Below, piece by piece: positions 18,201-25,687 of a stretch of DNA of 64,000 bases. Every line of letters begins with the position of its first letter. Positions within the stretch are counted from its first letter, which is position 1. The DNA comes from an uncultured Desulfobacteraceae bacterium (GTDB lineage Bacteria; Desulfobacterota; Desulfobacteria; Desulfobacterales; UBA5852): the NCBI GenBank assembly GCA_913060875.1, contig CAJXSL010000014.1, positions 89,752 to 153,751 on the forward strand. The letters are read 5' to 3'. The notes beneath the pieces were generated by a model. That model was not told the DNA's origin. It was given only the letters and a program-made list of their open reading frames with translations, and ran no database searches. A program made the position numbers and the translations under genes.

Positions 18201-18911
18201 GTCGACGTTTTTGATCTCGGTGAGTGTCCGCAGGAGCAGGCGGCGGCCCTCGACATTTACTTGTCCGCCGGGAATGTTGATGTCCGAGCGTTTGACCGCC
18301 TGAAAGACATCCAGGAGCGTCAGCCCGTACTGGCTCAGACGGTCCGGATCGAGGTAGATCTGGATCTCGCGGATCAACCCGCCGGCCACTTCGGCGGCCA
18401 GGATCTCCGGCATCAGCTCGATCTCGTCGGCCACGTCTTCGGTAAGCCGGCGCAGTTGTACCGGGTCGATGTCACCCACCACCGAGGCGATCATGATGGG
18501 AATGTCGGAAAAGCTGACCTCGTTGACCTCCGGGTCTTCAGCCTCTTCAGGGAGATCCTTGCGGGCATCGGTGACTTTCTCCCGCACCTTCTGGAGGGAG
18601 CGCTCCAGGTCGGCCTCGGCTTCGAAATCGATAACGACCACGGAAACCCCTTCAGCCGAATTCGAGCGCATTTCATCCACATCTTTTAAATCGCTCAGGG
18701 CTTCTTCGATGGGGTTGGTGACCAGGCTTTCGATCTCGCTGGGGGAGGCTCCGGGATACAGGGTGACGACGATGGCCACCGGCGCGGAAATTTCCGGTTC
18801 GCCCTCCTTGGGCAGCGACTGATAGGCAAATGTTCCGGCGATGACAGGCAGAACAATCACAAGGAGCGCAAAAATCAGCCACCGGTTAAGGATATAATGA
18901 AAAATTTTCAA
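15228..18911 (-). CDS. RND-family efflux transporter with an extra C-terminal domain
   Basis: This is the inner-membrane proton-driven pump of a tripartite efflux system. It shows the first TM segment then YQSLPKEGEPEIS, a large periplasmic loop, the proton-relay TM4 as GMIVDNAIIVVENV (only one of the two usual Asp residues), and a second-half TM block ending FATVLTLVVVPVMYSLFEG. RND pumps are usually about 1040 residues; this one has 1227. The extra roughly 190 residues after the last canonical TM include two more predicted membrane segments (VGLQVLFFVRGIQVW and a long Ala/Leu-rich one) and a soluble tail (ITPEGVSVGTPVDRYFLAKESITRVK...). The tail resembles a small beta-rich PH-like fold, but I cannot confirm that. 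The adaptor gene lies upstream across 71 bp. No outer-membrane channel gene is adjacent. Confidence 0.92.
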   Translation of the reverse strand: MKIFHYILNRWLIFALLVIVLPVIAGTFAYQSLPKEGEPEISAPVAIVVTLYPGASPSEIESLVTNPIEEALSDLKDVDEMRSNSAEGVSVVVIDFEAEADLERSLQKVREKVTDARKDLPEEAEDPEVNEVSFSDIPIMIASVVGDIDPVQLRRLTEDVADEIELMPEILAAEVAGGLIREIQIYLDPDRLSQYGLTLLDVFQAVKRSDINIPGGQVNVEGRRLLLRTLTEIKNVDDYNKVPLIRDGDRVVFLKDVARVVDGHSEDMTYSRVNGVASASIAIKKRAGANILETSRKVQAKLEDLQKTFPAGVHATVTAEKAKYIKQGFDQMNNSAVFGLIIVVIVLYFAMGLRNAMITALSIPLSLMLSFVFLKVFGMSNNDMVRFSLVLCIGMIVDNAIIVVENVYHHYQLGKDRVTAVIEGTSEIAMPVISATLTTMAAFLPMLLMTGVTGEYMGFLPKTVSIALCASLVVALVANPLILSMIMKRSRKDGRIVRPEEDLRQLKRIYVRGVSWALNHRFLVIVMIFLCLGSALGLVAGGLVKIEMFPDVDFDYIYITVETPRGTEVAITDAVAREVESIVDDHVTELVQVVSTVGQRGQSAYEYSFGTGTISNFAEITVELKDGKEFARASHREIQERIRPFLQAIPGADIRFRALQWGPPTAAPILLKIVGPEIHVLRSITARVRAVMEGIEGVVDIKDDFSDAAPELRVEIDRKRAAAMGIPLESVATILRGATAGLEIREYRDELDVSKEYDLKLRFAPECRTSPRMLEKVKVRSDSGRLVPLTTIAGYYQDEGLNSIRHSDRRRIVRISANNRGRSAVEITQELMRQLDDLELPPGYTFDYSGEFEETAESFESLRLAYIVAALLIFTLLVSQFNSLAQPFAILTALPLSIVGAMVGLYVTGNNFSIMSFIGLVGLSGIVVNDSIVLVDCINRMRKGGLNMFDAIVAGGQQRLRPIISTTVSTVGGILTLTITDELWEGLGVVIIFGICFATVLTLVVVPVMYSLFEGIRYYILSAFRGPRWKESLRGQTFFFARRRYARMGVFLIVGLQVLFFVRGIQVWAPGIIERVATASLQAPSMLKLGIEAGVFFIALALEVAGLLALLLLPTWIGLVYFMAKRSREGYCVDITPEGVSVGTPVDRYFLAKESITRVKTAPLFPRIPSLCIYSGHRRIVLRKLIASDQAPEPKGLWTWFRDPAPDRDQIRSGMLALKQALDKLAN

Positions 18912-18982
18912 GACGCAACCACCGTAGAATATGCTTTAGCGCCAACAGTTCGCCTGCGCCGTTTTCTGCCCGGAATCTCCTT

Positions 18983-20065
18983 CTAAAGGCTGTCCGCAAC
19001 CACCACCGGATCGCCCTCCTTGAGATACTGCCCCCCGGTCGTGACCAGCCGATCCCCCTCCGTGATGCCCGCCAGTATCATGACGGAAGAGCCATCGACC
19101 CGGCCCAGTTTCACCTCCCGGACGGCCGCCTGGCCGGCATCCGTCACGACAAAGACTTCTTTGCGGTTCTCGCGAAACAGGACACATCCCTGGGGAATCA
19201 GGATAGCGTCCCGGATCCGGTCGACGGTGATTTTGACGGTAGCCGTCAGGCCGGCCTTGAGGAGCAAATCCGGATTGGCCACGAGGATCTCGACTTCAAA
19301 GGTATTGGTCTGGGAATCGGCCTTGACCCCGATGCGGTCCACCTGGCCGGGGAATGTCCGATCCGGAAAGGCTTCGATCAGAACCGAAACGATATCGTCA
19401 TGATCCAGATGAACGTAGTCCTGCTCATTGACATGAAGTTTCACGCGCATGGACATCATGTCGGCAATGGCCATCACCGGATCGCCGATATTGATATGTT
19501 GTCCCGCCTCCACCAGCCTACGGGCCACAAGACTGTCAAAGGGCGCATTGATTTCTGTTTTCGCAAGACGCCTCTGGTTGATATCCACCACGGCTTCAGC
19601 TTGCGATACCGCAGCCTGGGCGGCTTTGTAGTCGGCCTCGATTTTATCGAAATATTCCTGGGTGATCACTTTTTCGGGCAGCAGCTGTCCGGCCCGGAAG
19701 TGGGAATTTTTGGCGGCCGTATAGCGGGCCCGGGCGGCCGCCAAATTGGCACGGGATTCGTTCAGGGCCAGCCGGTAATCCGTGGGGTCGAGCGCCACAA
19801 GCGTCGTTCCGGCTGCCGCCGCATCGCCCGTATCCGCGCTGTAGGTTTCGACGATGCCGGACACTTCCGAAGACAGAACCACTTCACGGTTGGGAAACAG
19901 CCGCCCCACCGAACTGACCACCACCGGCAGATCGCGCCGGGCAACCACCATGGTTTTGACCGTACGAGGCGTCGCATGGGTGCGGGTCTCTTCCTTCGGG
20001 GGGCTGCATCCGGTCATTACAAGCACACCGGCCAGCACGCCCATCGTGAGCACCTTCATTTTCAT
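18983..20065 (-). CDS. RND efflux periplasmic adaptor (membrane fusion lipoprotein)
   Basis: The adaptor links the RND pump to an outer-membrane channel. From the ATG at 20065 it has 361 residues: a lipoprotein signal with lipobox VMTGC, a biotinyl-lipoyl-like half-motif (VVLSSEVSGIVETYSADTGD), a long alpha-hairpin (residues about 105-170, YRLALNESRANLAAARARY...), the second lipoyl half (EINAPFDSLVARRLVEAGQHI) and beta-barrel domains. The ORF track extends 109 codons further upstream, but that part has no family similarity. AGGAGG precedes the ATG by 12 nt. It is the first gene of a two-gene operon with the RND pump. Confidence 0.9.
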   Translation of the reverse strand: MKMKVLTMGVLAGVLVMTGCSPPKEETRTHATPRTVKTMVVARRDLPVVVSSVGRLFPNREVVLSSEVSGIVETYSADTGDAAAAGTTLVALDPTDYRLALNESRANLAAARARYTAAKNSHFRAGQLLPEKVITQEYFDKIEADYKAAQAAVSQAEAVVDINQRRLAKTEINAPFDSLVARRLVEAGQHINIGDPVMAIADMMSMRVKLHVNEQDYVHLDHDDIVSVLIEAFPDRTFPGQVDRIGVKADSQTNTFEVEILVANPDLLLKAGLTATVKITVDRIRDAILIPQGCVLFRENRKEVFVVTDAGQAAVREVKLGRVDGSSVMILAGITEGDRLVTTGGQYLKEGDPVVVADSL

Positions 20066-20465
20066 GGGATAATCAGGCCTCCTGCTGCTGTGTATTGGAA
20101 CGGCATCGATTTTCGCAAACCAAGAGGATTTCAACTTGAACACGGAACACTGAAAAAATGCTGACAACGGGATTGTCAGCATCGTTTCCCGCCACGAGAC
20201 GGCAGTGACGGTCGGAATGGTAATATTCCTTATCAAATAACCTAAATGCTCTTCCGGAGCAAGGGCGTCGAAACCACCTGCCAACGATCCCCTCCCGGAT
20301 TTGGCGATGCAAACATACAAAGGACGCCGCACAACGGGTAAAACGCGCTGTTTCGGCGTTGGAAACAGGGAAGGCCGCAAAAAAGGCAGCATTTGCTTTC
20401 CGATATGGCACGCTCATTGCGAAAACAAACGAATAAATTGGGTCCTATTGACACACAATTTACCC

Positions 20466-20482
20466 GATAACGTATCGTTATC
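20466..20482. promoter_or_regulatory. 17-bp palindromic operator-like site upstream of the RND operon
   Basis: GATAACG-TAT-CGTTATC is a perfect inverted repeat. It lies in the 562-bp gap (20066-20627) between the minus-strand efflux operon and a plus-strand hypothetical gene, 18 bp after a TTGACA at 20448-20453. It could control either direction. A second hairpin, GCGTCAA-TCAT-TTGACGC, is at 20527-20544. No additional gene is evident in the gap. Confidence 0.5.
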
Positions 20483-20627
20483 ATGCAATGAATAGGATCT
20501 CTGGACAGGATGTTTGCCGCCTGAAAGCGTCAATCATTTTGACGCTACGGCTACAATTTCGTCTACTTGATAGTCATCGCATGTGGAATGTCACCTGCCA
20601 ACGCATGATAAGGATCGCAATCAAAAG

Positions 20628-21071
20628 ATGGCCCTGATGAAGCAACTAGAAGAAATCGCTCGGGAAGATTTCCAGAAAAGCCCTTATTGGATGTTCTACT
20701 CCGGACACAACGGTGAATTTGATGTCGCGACGACCCTGATTTCCCAGGATCATCCCGCCTTCCACAAGCGAGCACCCCGTTTGATCAGCACCCGCTACGT
20801 ATTAAACAATGGCCGCCTACTGGAGGGTTTCCTCCATGAAAAAGCCCCTCACTTTTACCGGCACACCCTCTTTGTGAGAAATACGGGCTTTGAGACCTGG
20901 TTCGGCTTTTTGCCGCCGTCCCGGGATTATATTCGCTGCATTTATGACATGCTCAATCTTGCCAAAGACGATGTATTTCCCATCCGGTGGGAATCATTCG
21001 GGAAGGAATATTCCGGTACCATCAATGGGTTTGGCTACTTGAGCAATGGGGTTAATACGGAAATCAGGTAA
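20628..21071 (+). CDS. Hypothetical protein, conserved-looking, function unknown
   Basis: I do not recognise this 147-residue protein. It begins MALMKQLEEIAREDFQKSPYW and is rich in aromatic residues throughout (SPYWMFYSG, FYRHTLFVRNTGFETWFGFLPP, FPIRWESFGKEYSG). It has no signal peptide or membrane segment and looks like a compact soluble domain. Codon and residue use look genuine and nothing credible overlaps it on the other strand. The ORF track begins at a GTG 15 codons earlier. I prefer the ATG at 20628, but ribosome sites are weak for both, so the start is uncertain. An operator-like palindrome and a hairpin lie upstream, and a structured repeat begins 59 bp after the stop. Confidence 0.65.
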   Translation: MALMKQLEEIAREDFQKSPYWMFYSGHNGEFDVATTLISQDHPAFHKRAPRLISTRYVLNNGRLLEGFLHEKAPHFYRHTLFVRNTGFETWFGFLPPSRDYIRCIYDMLNLAKDDVFPIRWESFGKEYSGTINGFGYLSNGVNTEIR

Positions 21072-21130
21072 ACCGCCTCGCCCCCGGGTTTGTAATCGCA
21101 AGGCAGCCCCCCCGGCACAGCCAGCACTGA

Positions 21131-21311
21131 CTATGACCTATCTCAAAAGAAATCTAAGTGCCCCTGGCGGCGTTTCCAGCGTTGCTGGATACCACATCGT
21201 TTGAATCAAATAGCGGGGCTCAAAATGCTCACATACGGCGTGTATGCTCCGCTTTTTCACCGTCTCGCGTCTTGCCAGGAACCCTCATCTTTATTTTGAG
21301 ATAGGTTATAG
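21131..21311. repeat. Structured MITE-like element B
   Basis: The 181-bp element has terminal inverted repeats CTATGACCTATCTCAAAAGA and TATTTTGAGATAGGTTATAG, matching at 18 of 20 positions, and a central CATAC-GGCGT-GTATG hairpin. Its termini match element A at 8311. Its interior CCCCTGGCGGCGTT and CTTGCCAGGAACC match elements E and F at 58252 and 62817. No coding content is apparent. Confidence 0.75.
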
Positions 21312-21333
21312 CCCACCCCTTTTCAGGAAGTCG

Positions 21334-22296
21334 TCAAAACCCGTCACCATGCCCGGAAAATTTCTTCAGCACGCCGGCCTTCTGCATGGCCGCCTTGAAG
21401 TGGGCTTGAAACGTCTTGTCGGTCAGGCTGGGCACCTTGTCCTGCAATTGAACCAGGGAGATCCGGTTGATGATTTCCTTGCGGCTGGTCGCAACCGTTA
21501 CGATCCGGCCCTTGCGAATATCATCATAGGCCATATGGGATACAATGATACCCATACCCAAATCGTGCTTGATGCAGGCAATCACAGCCTGGAGACTGTC
21601 CACCGTCATGACAATCTTCGGATGGAGGGCTACTTTGCGGAAGTGGTGCCGGAACCAGCTGCGCAGCGCCATCGCATCAGGCTGATAGGATATAAACTCA
21701 CCCGCAATGAGACGTTTGAAAGAGAAATCATTTCCCAGGGCGGATTCGCAGTAGTTCTTCGAACACGCCAGGACGACTTCTTCATCGATAATCGGTTCGA
21801 TGCTGTAGATGCCAAGGTCGCCGTGGACCCTGCTTTGGGTCAAAAACACATCCACCAGGGCAAAATCCAGAGTGCCACGCCTCACCATGGACAAAAGCAC
21901 CGAGGGATCGCCCAGCGTCAGGGAAAAAGTAACTTCAGGATATTTTTTCCGAAACGATGAAAAAATTCCCGGAAAAAAGGCTTTGCCAAATTCCGTCGGG
22001 GCCCCCACCCGCAATTGCCCTGACGGTTTGGTTCGGGCCTGGTTAATGGTTCGGAGACCCGCCTCAAGGTCATGTAAAAACGGATTGACGATCGCAAACA
22101 ATCGATCCGCCTCGCCGGTGGGCACCAACTTCTTGTGCAGCCGCGTAAAAAGGGGGGTCTTGATTTCGACCTCCAGTTTTTTGAGCTGCTGACTAATCGC
22201 GGACGGTGTAATATTGGCCTGCCTTGCAGCAGCAACAACACTCCGCGTGGTATAGATGTCGTAGAAAATTTTCAGGCGATTGATATCTGGAAGCAT
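21334..22296 (-). CDS. LysR-family transcriptional regulator
   Basis: The 320-residue protein starts MLPDINRLKIFYDIYTTRSVVAAARQ. It has a classic LysR winged helix-turn-helix over residues 5-65 (NITPSAISQQLKKLE, then TPLFTRLHKKLVPTGEA) and a periplasmic-binding-like effector domain from about 90 to 300. The effector cannot be inferred. It is divergent from a 65-residue membrane protein across 123 bp of AT-rich DNA, so that small gene is the most likely target along with its own promoter. Its stop lies 22 bp from structured repeat B. Confidence 0.9.
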   Translation of the reverse strand: MLPDINRLKIFYDIYTTRSVVAAARQANITPSAISQQLKKLEVEIKTPLFTRLHKKLVPTGEADRLFAIVNPFLHDLEAGLRTINQARTKPSGQLRVGAPTEFGKAFFPGIFSSFRKKYPEVTFSLTLGDPSVLLSMVRRGTLDFALVDVFLTQSRVHGDLGIYSIEPIIDEEVVLACSKNYCESALGNDFSFKRLIAGEFISYQPDAMALRSWFRHHFRKVALHPKIVMTVDSLQAVIACIKHDLGMGIIVSHMAYDDIRKGRIVTVATSRKEIINRISLVQLQDKVPSLTDKTFQAHFKAAMQKAGVLKKFSGHGDGF

Positions 22297-22419
22297 TAGA
22301 TAAACTTAACTTAAAATTTATTTTGTTTAAATTTACTAATACATCTTCCTGACATATAGTTCAAGCCAAGACATAAAGACCTCGCAGCGATCAACCGACG
22401 AACCAATAGGGGACAAACC

Positions 22420-22617
22420 ATGGCTATGGATCAATCTTCATGGCGAAACAAAATGGCCTTTCTGTTCACTCCGGAAGATTCTTTTACCACCTCCGAGCAA
22501 CAACGGGCCGCTCTTCTCTATCCGGCTTCCAAGCCGAATGTCTTTGGCCTTTTTAAATCGGTTTTCTGGATGGTCAATGCCATCGCCGCCGCTTTGCTGT
22601 TCGCCACCCACCTTTGA
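22420..22617 (+). CDS. Small single-span membrane protein divergent from LysR gene
   Basis: I do not recognise this 65-residue protein. The N-terminal 40 residues are polar (SSWRNKMAFLFTPEDSFTTSE) and the C-terminal 25 form one hydrophobic segment (VFGLFKSVFWMVNAIAAALLF), suggesting a tail-anchored or small bitopic membrane protein. A GGGGAC ribosome site lies 7-8 nt before the ATG. It is divergently paired with the LysR regulator. An 11-bp inverted repeat at 22625-22682 follows the stop. Confidence 0.6.
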   Translation: MAMDQSSWRNKMAFLFTPEDSFTTSEQQRAALLYPASKPNVFGLFKSVFWMVNAIAAALLFATHL

Positions 22618-22624
22618 TCTCTCC

Positions 22625-22682
22625 TTGATGTCAAGGTCTTCGCCTCCCGAGAGATATCGGCAGCCATAGCTCTTGACATCAA
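22625..22682. repeat. Long-loop inverted repeat after the small membrane gene
   Basis: TTGATGTCAAG and CTTGACATCAA are perfect 11-bp arms separated by 36 bp. Each arm is itself partly symmetric (TTGA...TCAA). It could be a terminator-like structure or a pair of binding sites. The remaining gap up to 22939 holds one uninterrupted frame, 22677-22853, ending IADIGMPINTFIIPEVLRHKKTL. I cannot support it as a gene, since no start with a ribosome site is seen. Confidence 0.5.
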
Positions 22683-22939
22683 CATATCCGGGCCCACCTT
22701 AGCGGCAGGACGGCCGCACGCCGCAACCACTGGGTATTATGGAGAGTCATCAAGACCATCGGCCGTGTCGGTCGTGCCCGCATTGCCGATATCGGAATGC
22801 CGATCAACACGTTCATCATTCCGGAAGTCCTGCGGCACAAAAAAACGCTTTAGATCATTGCTATTGGTGAAAAGCGCTGCTCATCAGGCGTGCTGTGGCG
22901 GCGTCCATCAACCGGCGGAAACAGAAGGAGGCCCCAACC

Positions 22940-23551
22940 ATGAGAGTATTGATTGTATACTATTCGACCTACGGCCACGTTCACACCATGGCCGAAGCCA
23001 TCGCGGAAGGCGTCGGCCGGATTGACGGCGCCGAGGCGGTTTTACGACGGGTGCCCGAAACCCTTCCCCCCGATGTGATCGAAAAGATGGGGGCTGTCGA
23101 GGCGCAGAAATCCCAGGCGCATGTCCCGGTTTGCACCGTGGACGAATTGGCAACGGCCGATGCGGTCATCTTCGGTACCCCGACCCGCTTCGGCAACATG
23201 TGCGGGCAGATGCGCCAGTTCCTGGATGCCACGGGGCAATTGTGGGCGCAAGGGGCCCTGGTGGGCAAAGTCGGCAGCGTCTTTACGAGCACGGCCACCC
23301 AGCACGGGGGCCAGGAATCCACCATCCTGTCCTTTCACATTTCACTCCTGCACCATGGTTTCGTTGTTGTCGGCCTGCCCTACACGTTTCAAGGGCAGAT
23401 GCGAACCGACGAAATTACCGGCGGATCACCTTATGGGGCGTCCACCATTGCCGGAGGCTCCGGGGAACGAACGCCCAGTGCAAACGAACTGGAGGCCGCT
23501 CGTTTTCAGGGACGGCATGTGGCCGAAATTGCCGCCCGCCTGAAGGCGTAA
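22940..23551 (+). CDS. wrbA: WrbA-type NAD(P)H:quinone oxidoreductase
   Basis: WrbA proteins are FMN-dependent two-electron quinone reductases of the flavodoxin-like fold. They protect against semiquinone formation under oxidative stress. The 203-residue protein starts [21 protein letters not shown] (phosphate-binding loop of FMN). It contains [19 protein letters not shown] and [24 protein letters not shown], and [16 protein letters not shown]-like residues near the end, all WrbA hallmarks. The ATG at 22940 follows AAGGAGG by 8 nt. The ORF-track start 15 codons earlier lacks support. A dienelactone-hydrolase-like gene follows in the same direction after 124 bp. Confidence 0.92.
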   Translation: MRVLIVYYSTYGHVHTMAEAIAEGVGRIDGAEAVLRRVPETLPPDVIEKMGAVEAQKSQAHVPVCTVDELATADAVIFGTPTRFGNMCGQMRQFLDATGQLWAQGALVGKVGSVFTSTATQHGGQESTILSFHISLLHHGFVVVGLPYTFQGQMRTDEITGGSPYGASTIAGGSGERTPSANELEAARFQGRHVAEIAARLKA

Positions 23552-23675
23552 TCCGGCATGGGGCCCTCGCGCAAGTTAGCCGTTCGTAGCGGCTGGGGCA
23601 TCGACGACAACAGGCCCGCCGGCAACGAAAGGCCGGCCAGATTTTCCAGATCGTAAAAAAGAAAGGATTCTTCCG

Positions 23676-24413
23676 ATGAAATATGCTGTTGCGACAATCC
23701 TGATACTGGCCATGGCAGCCCCGGCGGGCGCCGGCGGCATGGCCGTTACCTACCAAGTCGAGGGGGCTTCTTATGAGGGCTACTATGTAAGCCCGTCAGC
23801 CGATGCCCCTCTGGTGCTGCTGATCCATGACTGGGACGGCTTGACCGACTACGAAGTCAAACGTGCCAACATGCTGGCGGCCAAAGGGTATGCCGTGTTT
23901 GCCGCCGATCTGTTCGGGGCCGGCGTGCGGCCCACCGAAGTCAAGGACAAGCGCCAGCACACCGGCGAGCTTTACAAAGACCGCGCCAAAATGCGGTCCC
24001 TTATAAAAGGCGCCCTGGACGCGGCCAATGCTAAGGGTGCCAATACCGCCAGCGCCGTTGTCATGGGGTACTGCTTCGGTGGCGCGGCGGTCCTTGAATT
24101 TGCCAGGTCCGGTGCCGACCTGAAAGGCTTCGTCTCCTTTCACGGCGGCCTCAAGACACCGGAAGGCCAAAGCTACGCCGATACGCAAGGGAAGGTGCTG
24201 ATCCTGCACGGCACAGCCGACAAGAACATCACCATGGACCAGTTTGCCGCCCTGGCCAACGCGCTGGAACAACACGGTGTGGCGCACGAAATGATCACCT
24301 ACGGCGGAGCGCCCCATGCTTTCACCGTCTTCGGCTCCGAACGCTACCGCAAGGATGCGGATGAAAAATCGTGGCAGCGCTTTCTATTTTTTCTTGAAGA
24401 TACGCTGAAATAA
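23676..24413 (+). CDS. Exported dienelactone hydrolase-family alpha/beta hydrolase
   Basis: The 245-residue protein has a signal peptide (MKYAVATILILAMAAPAGAGG) followed by a DLH domain. The nucleophile is the cysteine of MGYCFGGAA, the acid is in HGTADKNI and the histidine in GAPHAFTVFG, giving the Cys-Asp-His triad of the dienelactone hydrolase group. HDWDGLTDYEVKRANMLAAKGYAVFAADLFG is the typical N-terminal region. Proteins of this kind act on esters or lactones, but the natural substrate is rarely known. AAAGGA precedes the ATG by about 7 nt. Its stop codon directly abuts a 125-bp structured element that separates it from a convergent transporter gene. Confidence 0.9.
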   Translation: MKYAVATILILAMAAPAGAGGMAVTYQVEGASYEGYYVSPSADAPLVLLIHDWDGLTDYEVKRANMLAAKGYAVFAADLFGAGVRPTEVKDKRQHTGELYKDRAKMRSLIKGALDAANAKGANTASAVVMGYCFGGAAVLEFARSGADLKGFVSFHGGLKTPEGQSYADTQGKVLILHGTADKNITMDQFAALANALEQHGVAHEMITYGGAPHAFTVFGSERYRKDADEKSWQRFLFFLEDTLK

Positions 24414-24538
24414 GGCGGCTCTGAAAAACGTTCAAGATCAAGGCGTGCAAGGCCTGAGGAGTGCGGCGTACACCAGGTACGCCACAACGACGAAGGCCGC
24501 CGCAGAACGCCGATATTAAGCATTTTGCAAAGCCGCCT
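24414..24538. repeat. Structured MITE-like element C, between convergent genes
   Basis: Terminal inverted repeats GGCGGCTCTGAAAAACG and GCATTTTGCAAAGCCGCC enclose GATCAAGGCGTGCAAGG, a central GGCGTAC-ACCAG-GTACGCC hairpin and GCAGAACGCCGATAT. The interior matches the elements at 37663 and 8311. It fills exactly the gap between the stops of the DLH and EamA genes and may serve as a bidirectional terminator. Confidence 0.8.
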
Positions 24539-25476
24539 CAGCTGCGCCGGAACTGGACCAGCACCACGCCGCAAATCACCAGCAGCATGCCCGAAAAAAA
24601 GAGCAGCCCCAAATCCTGCTGGCGGTCCAACCAGCCCATCCCCACCAGGAAAGCGGTGATCAGGGCCGTTGTGGGCGGTTGGGCATTGGTGCAGACGGCC
24701 ACCTCCACCGGCCCCAGATCGTGCAGCAGGACGTTCCAGAGCAGCATCATGATGACACTGGTGAATACCGCCAGCCAGGCCAGAGAAAGCCAGGCCGCCG
24801 CCGAAATAGCGGTAAAATCCATTGCGACCAGACCCGGCCCGGCAAGGGGCAGCATCATCAAGGCGCCGATAATCAGACTCCAGGCCGTCACCGCCCGGGG
24901 GTCATGTTTCTGGCAGGCGCGCCGCGCGGCCACTGTATAAATCACCCAACTCAAAACGGCGCCTAAAATCCAGAAATCACCTGTCCGGATACGGCGAAAG
25001 GTCTCGCCGCTTTCCCATGGACGCAAGATAACGATGACGCCGACCAGGGCCAGCCCCACGCCGAAAATCTTCGGCAGGGGCGGCATGCGCCTTTTCAGCA
25101 GGCTGTCCAGGAGAAGGACGCCCAGCGGTGTCAGGGCATACAGCAGGGCCGGATGACTGGGAACCGTATATTGCAGCCCCTTGATGAAGCAATACTGGTT
25201 GAACAGCACCAGCAGGAACCCGAACCAGCAAAGCTGCCCCCATTCCTTCAGATTAAACCGCGGTGGGGGAATAAAGGAACCGGTCAACAGCAAAAAGATC
25301 ACGGCCGCCCCGGCCGCCCGCAGAAACGTCAAAACTTCGGGATTGTCAAAACCGATCGCTGCGGCCTTGCCGAAAAGATAGGTGGCCGACGCACACCCCA
25401 CGTGCAGGGCCATCAGGCCATAGAGCAGCCCCCGGGGCAACGTTTCGTCAGCGATTTGGGGTGATCGATGGGACAA
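24538..25476 (-). CDS. EamA-family (DMT) membrane transporter
   Basis: The 312-residue protein has about ten hydrophobic spans arranged as two EamA repeats. The first begins LYGLMALHVGCASATYLFGKAAAIG and the second FWILGAVLSWVIYTVAARRAC. Members export amino acids or other metabolites, but the substrate cannot be read from sequence. PSHPALLYALTPLGVLLLDSLLKR and the FLVGMGWLDRQQDLGLLFFSGM end are typical of the family. It is the second of two tandem EamA genes on this strand, separated from the first by 211 bp. That gap contains a GGGGC/GCCCC inverted repeat but no gene. Its stop abuts structured element C. Confidence 0.88.
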   Translation of the reverse strand: MSHRSPQIADETLPRGLLYGLMALHVGCASATYLFGKAAAIGFDNPEVLTFLRAAGAAVIFLLLTGSFIPPPRFNLKEWGQLCWFGFLLVLFNQYCFIKGLQYTVPSHPALLYALTPLGVLLLDSLLKRRMPPLPKIFGVGLALVGVIVILRPWESGETFRRIRTGDFWILGAVLSWVIYTVAARRACQKHDPRAVTAWSLIIGALMMLPLAGPGLVAMDFTAISAAAWLSLAWLAVFTSVIMMLLWNVLLHDLGPVEVAVCTNAQPPTTALITAFLVGMGWLDRQQDLGLLFFSGMLLVICGVVLVQFRRS

Positions 25477-25687
25477 AGGATATTTCCTGAATCAAGTCTG
25501 GTCCGAATCCGGATATTTCACGCGTTCGTGATGTCCATTGGACGGCATCAGGGGCGCCGCTGTACTTCTGCTACCGCAAGCCCCTGATAACGCGGCCAAT
25601 GGGCATCTCGGGCGCGCCCGTAGGGTAAAAATTATTCATAAAATGTTCGGGCTAACCGGCGGGTCGCAGAAATGCGTTGACACCCGG

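Noticed and set aside
22765-23025. 86-aa ORF overlapping the start of wrbA
   Set aside because: It overlaps wrbA in another frame and has Arg/Ser/His-rich shadow composition.
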